This document shows positions 39,349-39,701 of a DNA stretch of 39,701 nt, piece by piece (position 1 is the stretch's first letter; the number at the start of each line of letters is the position of its first letter). Location of the stretch: contig JABDMD010000044.1 in NCBI GenBank assembly GCA_013001685.1, positions 1-39,701 on the forward strand. The letters are read 5' to 3'. The notes beneath the pieces are model-generated. The model saw only the letters and a program-made list of their open reading frames with translations. It searched no databases and was not told the DNA's origin. Both the position numbers and the translations under genes were made by a program. Source of the DNA: Gammaproteobacteria bacterium (GTDB lineage Bacteria; Pseudomonadota; Gammaproteobacteria; UBA4575).

Positions 39349-39701
39349 ATGTATTCATTGCAAAATTTTTTCCGGTTATTCGTGATCACAAGCTGTCTTT
39401 TCATTATCGGAGTCACCAGCACGCAAGCAGAAGATATGAAAAGTCAAGGTACCTATCCTAGCTGGGGTCAAGGTGCATACCCTGGCATGGGTGGATATGG
39501 CGGTATGGGTGGCACCCACCCAATGTTCAATCCAGCAATGTGGATGAATCCAATGACATGGATGAATCCTGGAAATTACATGAGCCTGATGAACCCATAT
39601 CTTTGGATGAACCCTGGAAATTACATGCAAATGATGAATCCTATGGCCTATATGAATATGATGAATCCTATGATGGGCATGATGGGTCCAATGATGAATC
39701 C
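39349..39701 (+). CDS. third exported Met/Asn/Pro/Gly/aromatic-rich repeat protein, truncated by window end
   Basis: Not in the ORF track because it is open at the edge. Translation MYSLQNFFRLFVITSCLFIIGVTSTQAEDMKSQGTYPSWGQGAYPGMGGYGGMGGTHPMFNPAMWMNPMTWMNPGNYMSLMNPYLWMNPGNYMQMMNPMAYMNMMNPMMGMMGPMMN…; ATG at 39349 follows the purine-rich ATAGAGGCAG. Confidence 0.8.
   Translation, partial: MYSLQNFFRLFVITSCLFIIGVTSTQAEDMKSQGTYPSWGQGAYPGMGGYGGMGGTHPMFNPAMWMNPMTWMNPGNYMSLMNPYLWMNPGNYMQMMNPMAYMNMMNPMMGMMGPMMN

Noticed and set aside
39349-39701. Met-rich tandem repeats as a CRISPR-like or non-coding satellite
   Set aside because: Repeats are in frame, begin after a signal peptide and are degenerate in codon-sized steps; there are no spacers of constant length.
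1-39701. Insertion sequences, integrases, phage genes, CRISPR arrays
   Set aside because: No transposase, integrase, phage structural protein or regularly spaced repeats found in either strand of the supplied ORFs.

Overview
The window is about 39.7 kb of an AT-rich gammaproteobacterial chromosome, probably from a sulfur oxidiser. From left to right it holds: the 5' end of a minus-strand tmRNA (ssrA) cut by the window edge; purL; a small outer-membrane beta-barrel protein; a glyA-nrdR-ribD-[HslV-like Ntn hydrolase]-ribE-ribH-nusB-thiL-pgpA run; a tight five-gene module of HEAT-repeat Ser/Thr kinase, two PilT/PilU-type ATPases, a retropepsin-like protease and a cyclase-FHA protein; gltX and tRNA-Ala(GGC); a minus-strand type II secretion operon gspCDEFGHIJKLMN; and tRNA-Glu(TTC). 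The last 8 kb is accessory and redox or sulfur flavoured: a DsrE2-like protein translationally coupled to a DUF3365-type haem lipoprotein, an HTH-less TetR remnant, a minus-strand tetrahaem NapC/NirT-like - dihaem cytochrome - FccB (flavocytochrome c sulfide dehydrogenase) set ending in a clear terminator, then a plus-strand series of three exported Met/Asn/Pro-repeat proteins. One of these carries a DUF302-like domain, one carries a single CxxCH motif, and the third is Gly/Tyr/Trp-rich and truncated by the window end. The best candidates for undescribed biology are this Met-rich 'MNPM' cluster next to fccAB and the kinase/FHA-cyclase/retropepsin/PilT-PilT module. All assignments come from reading motifs; no database search was possible.
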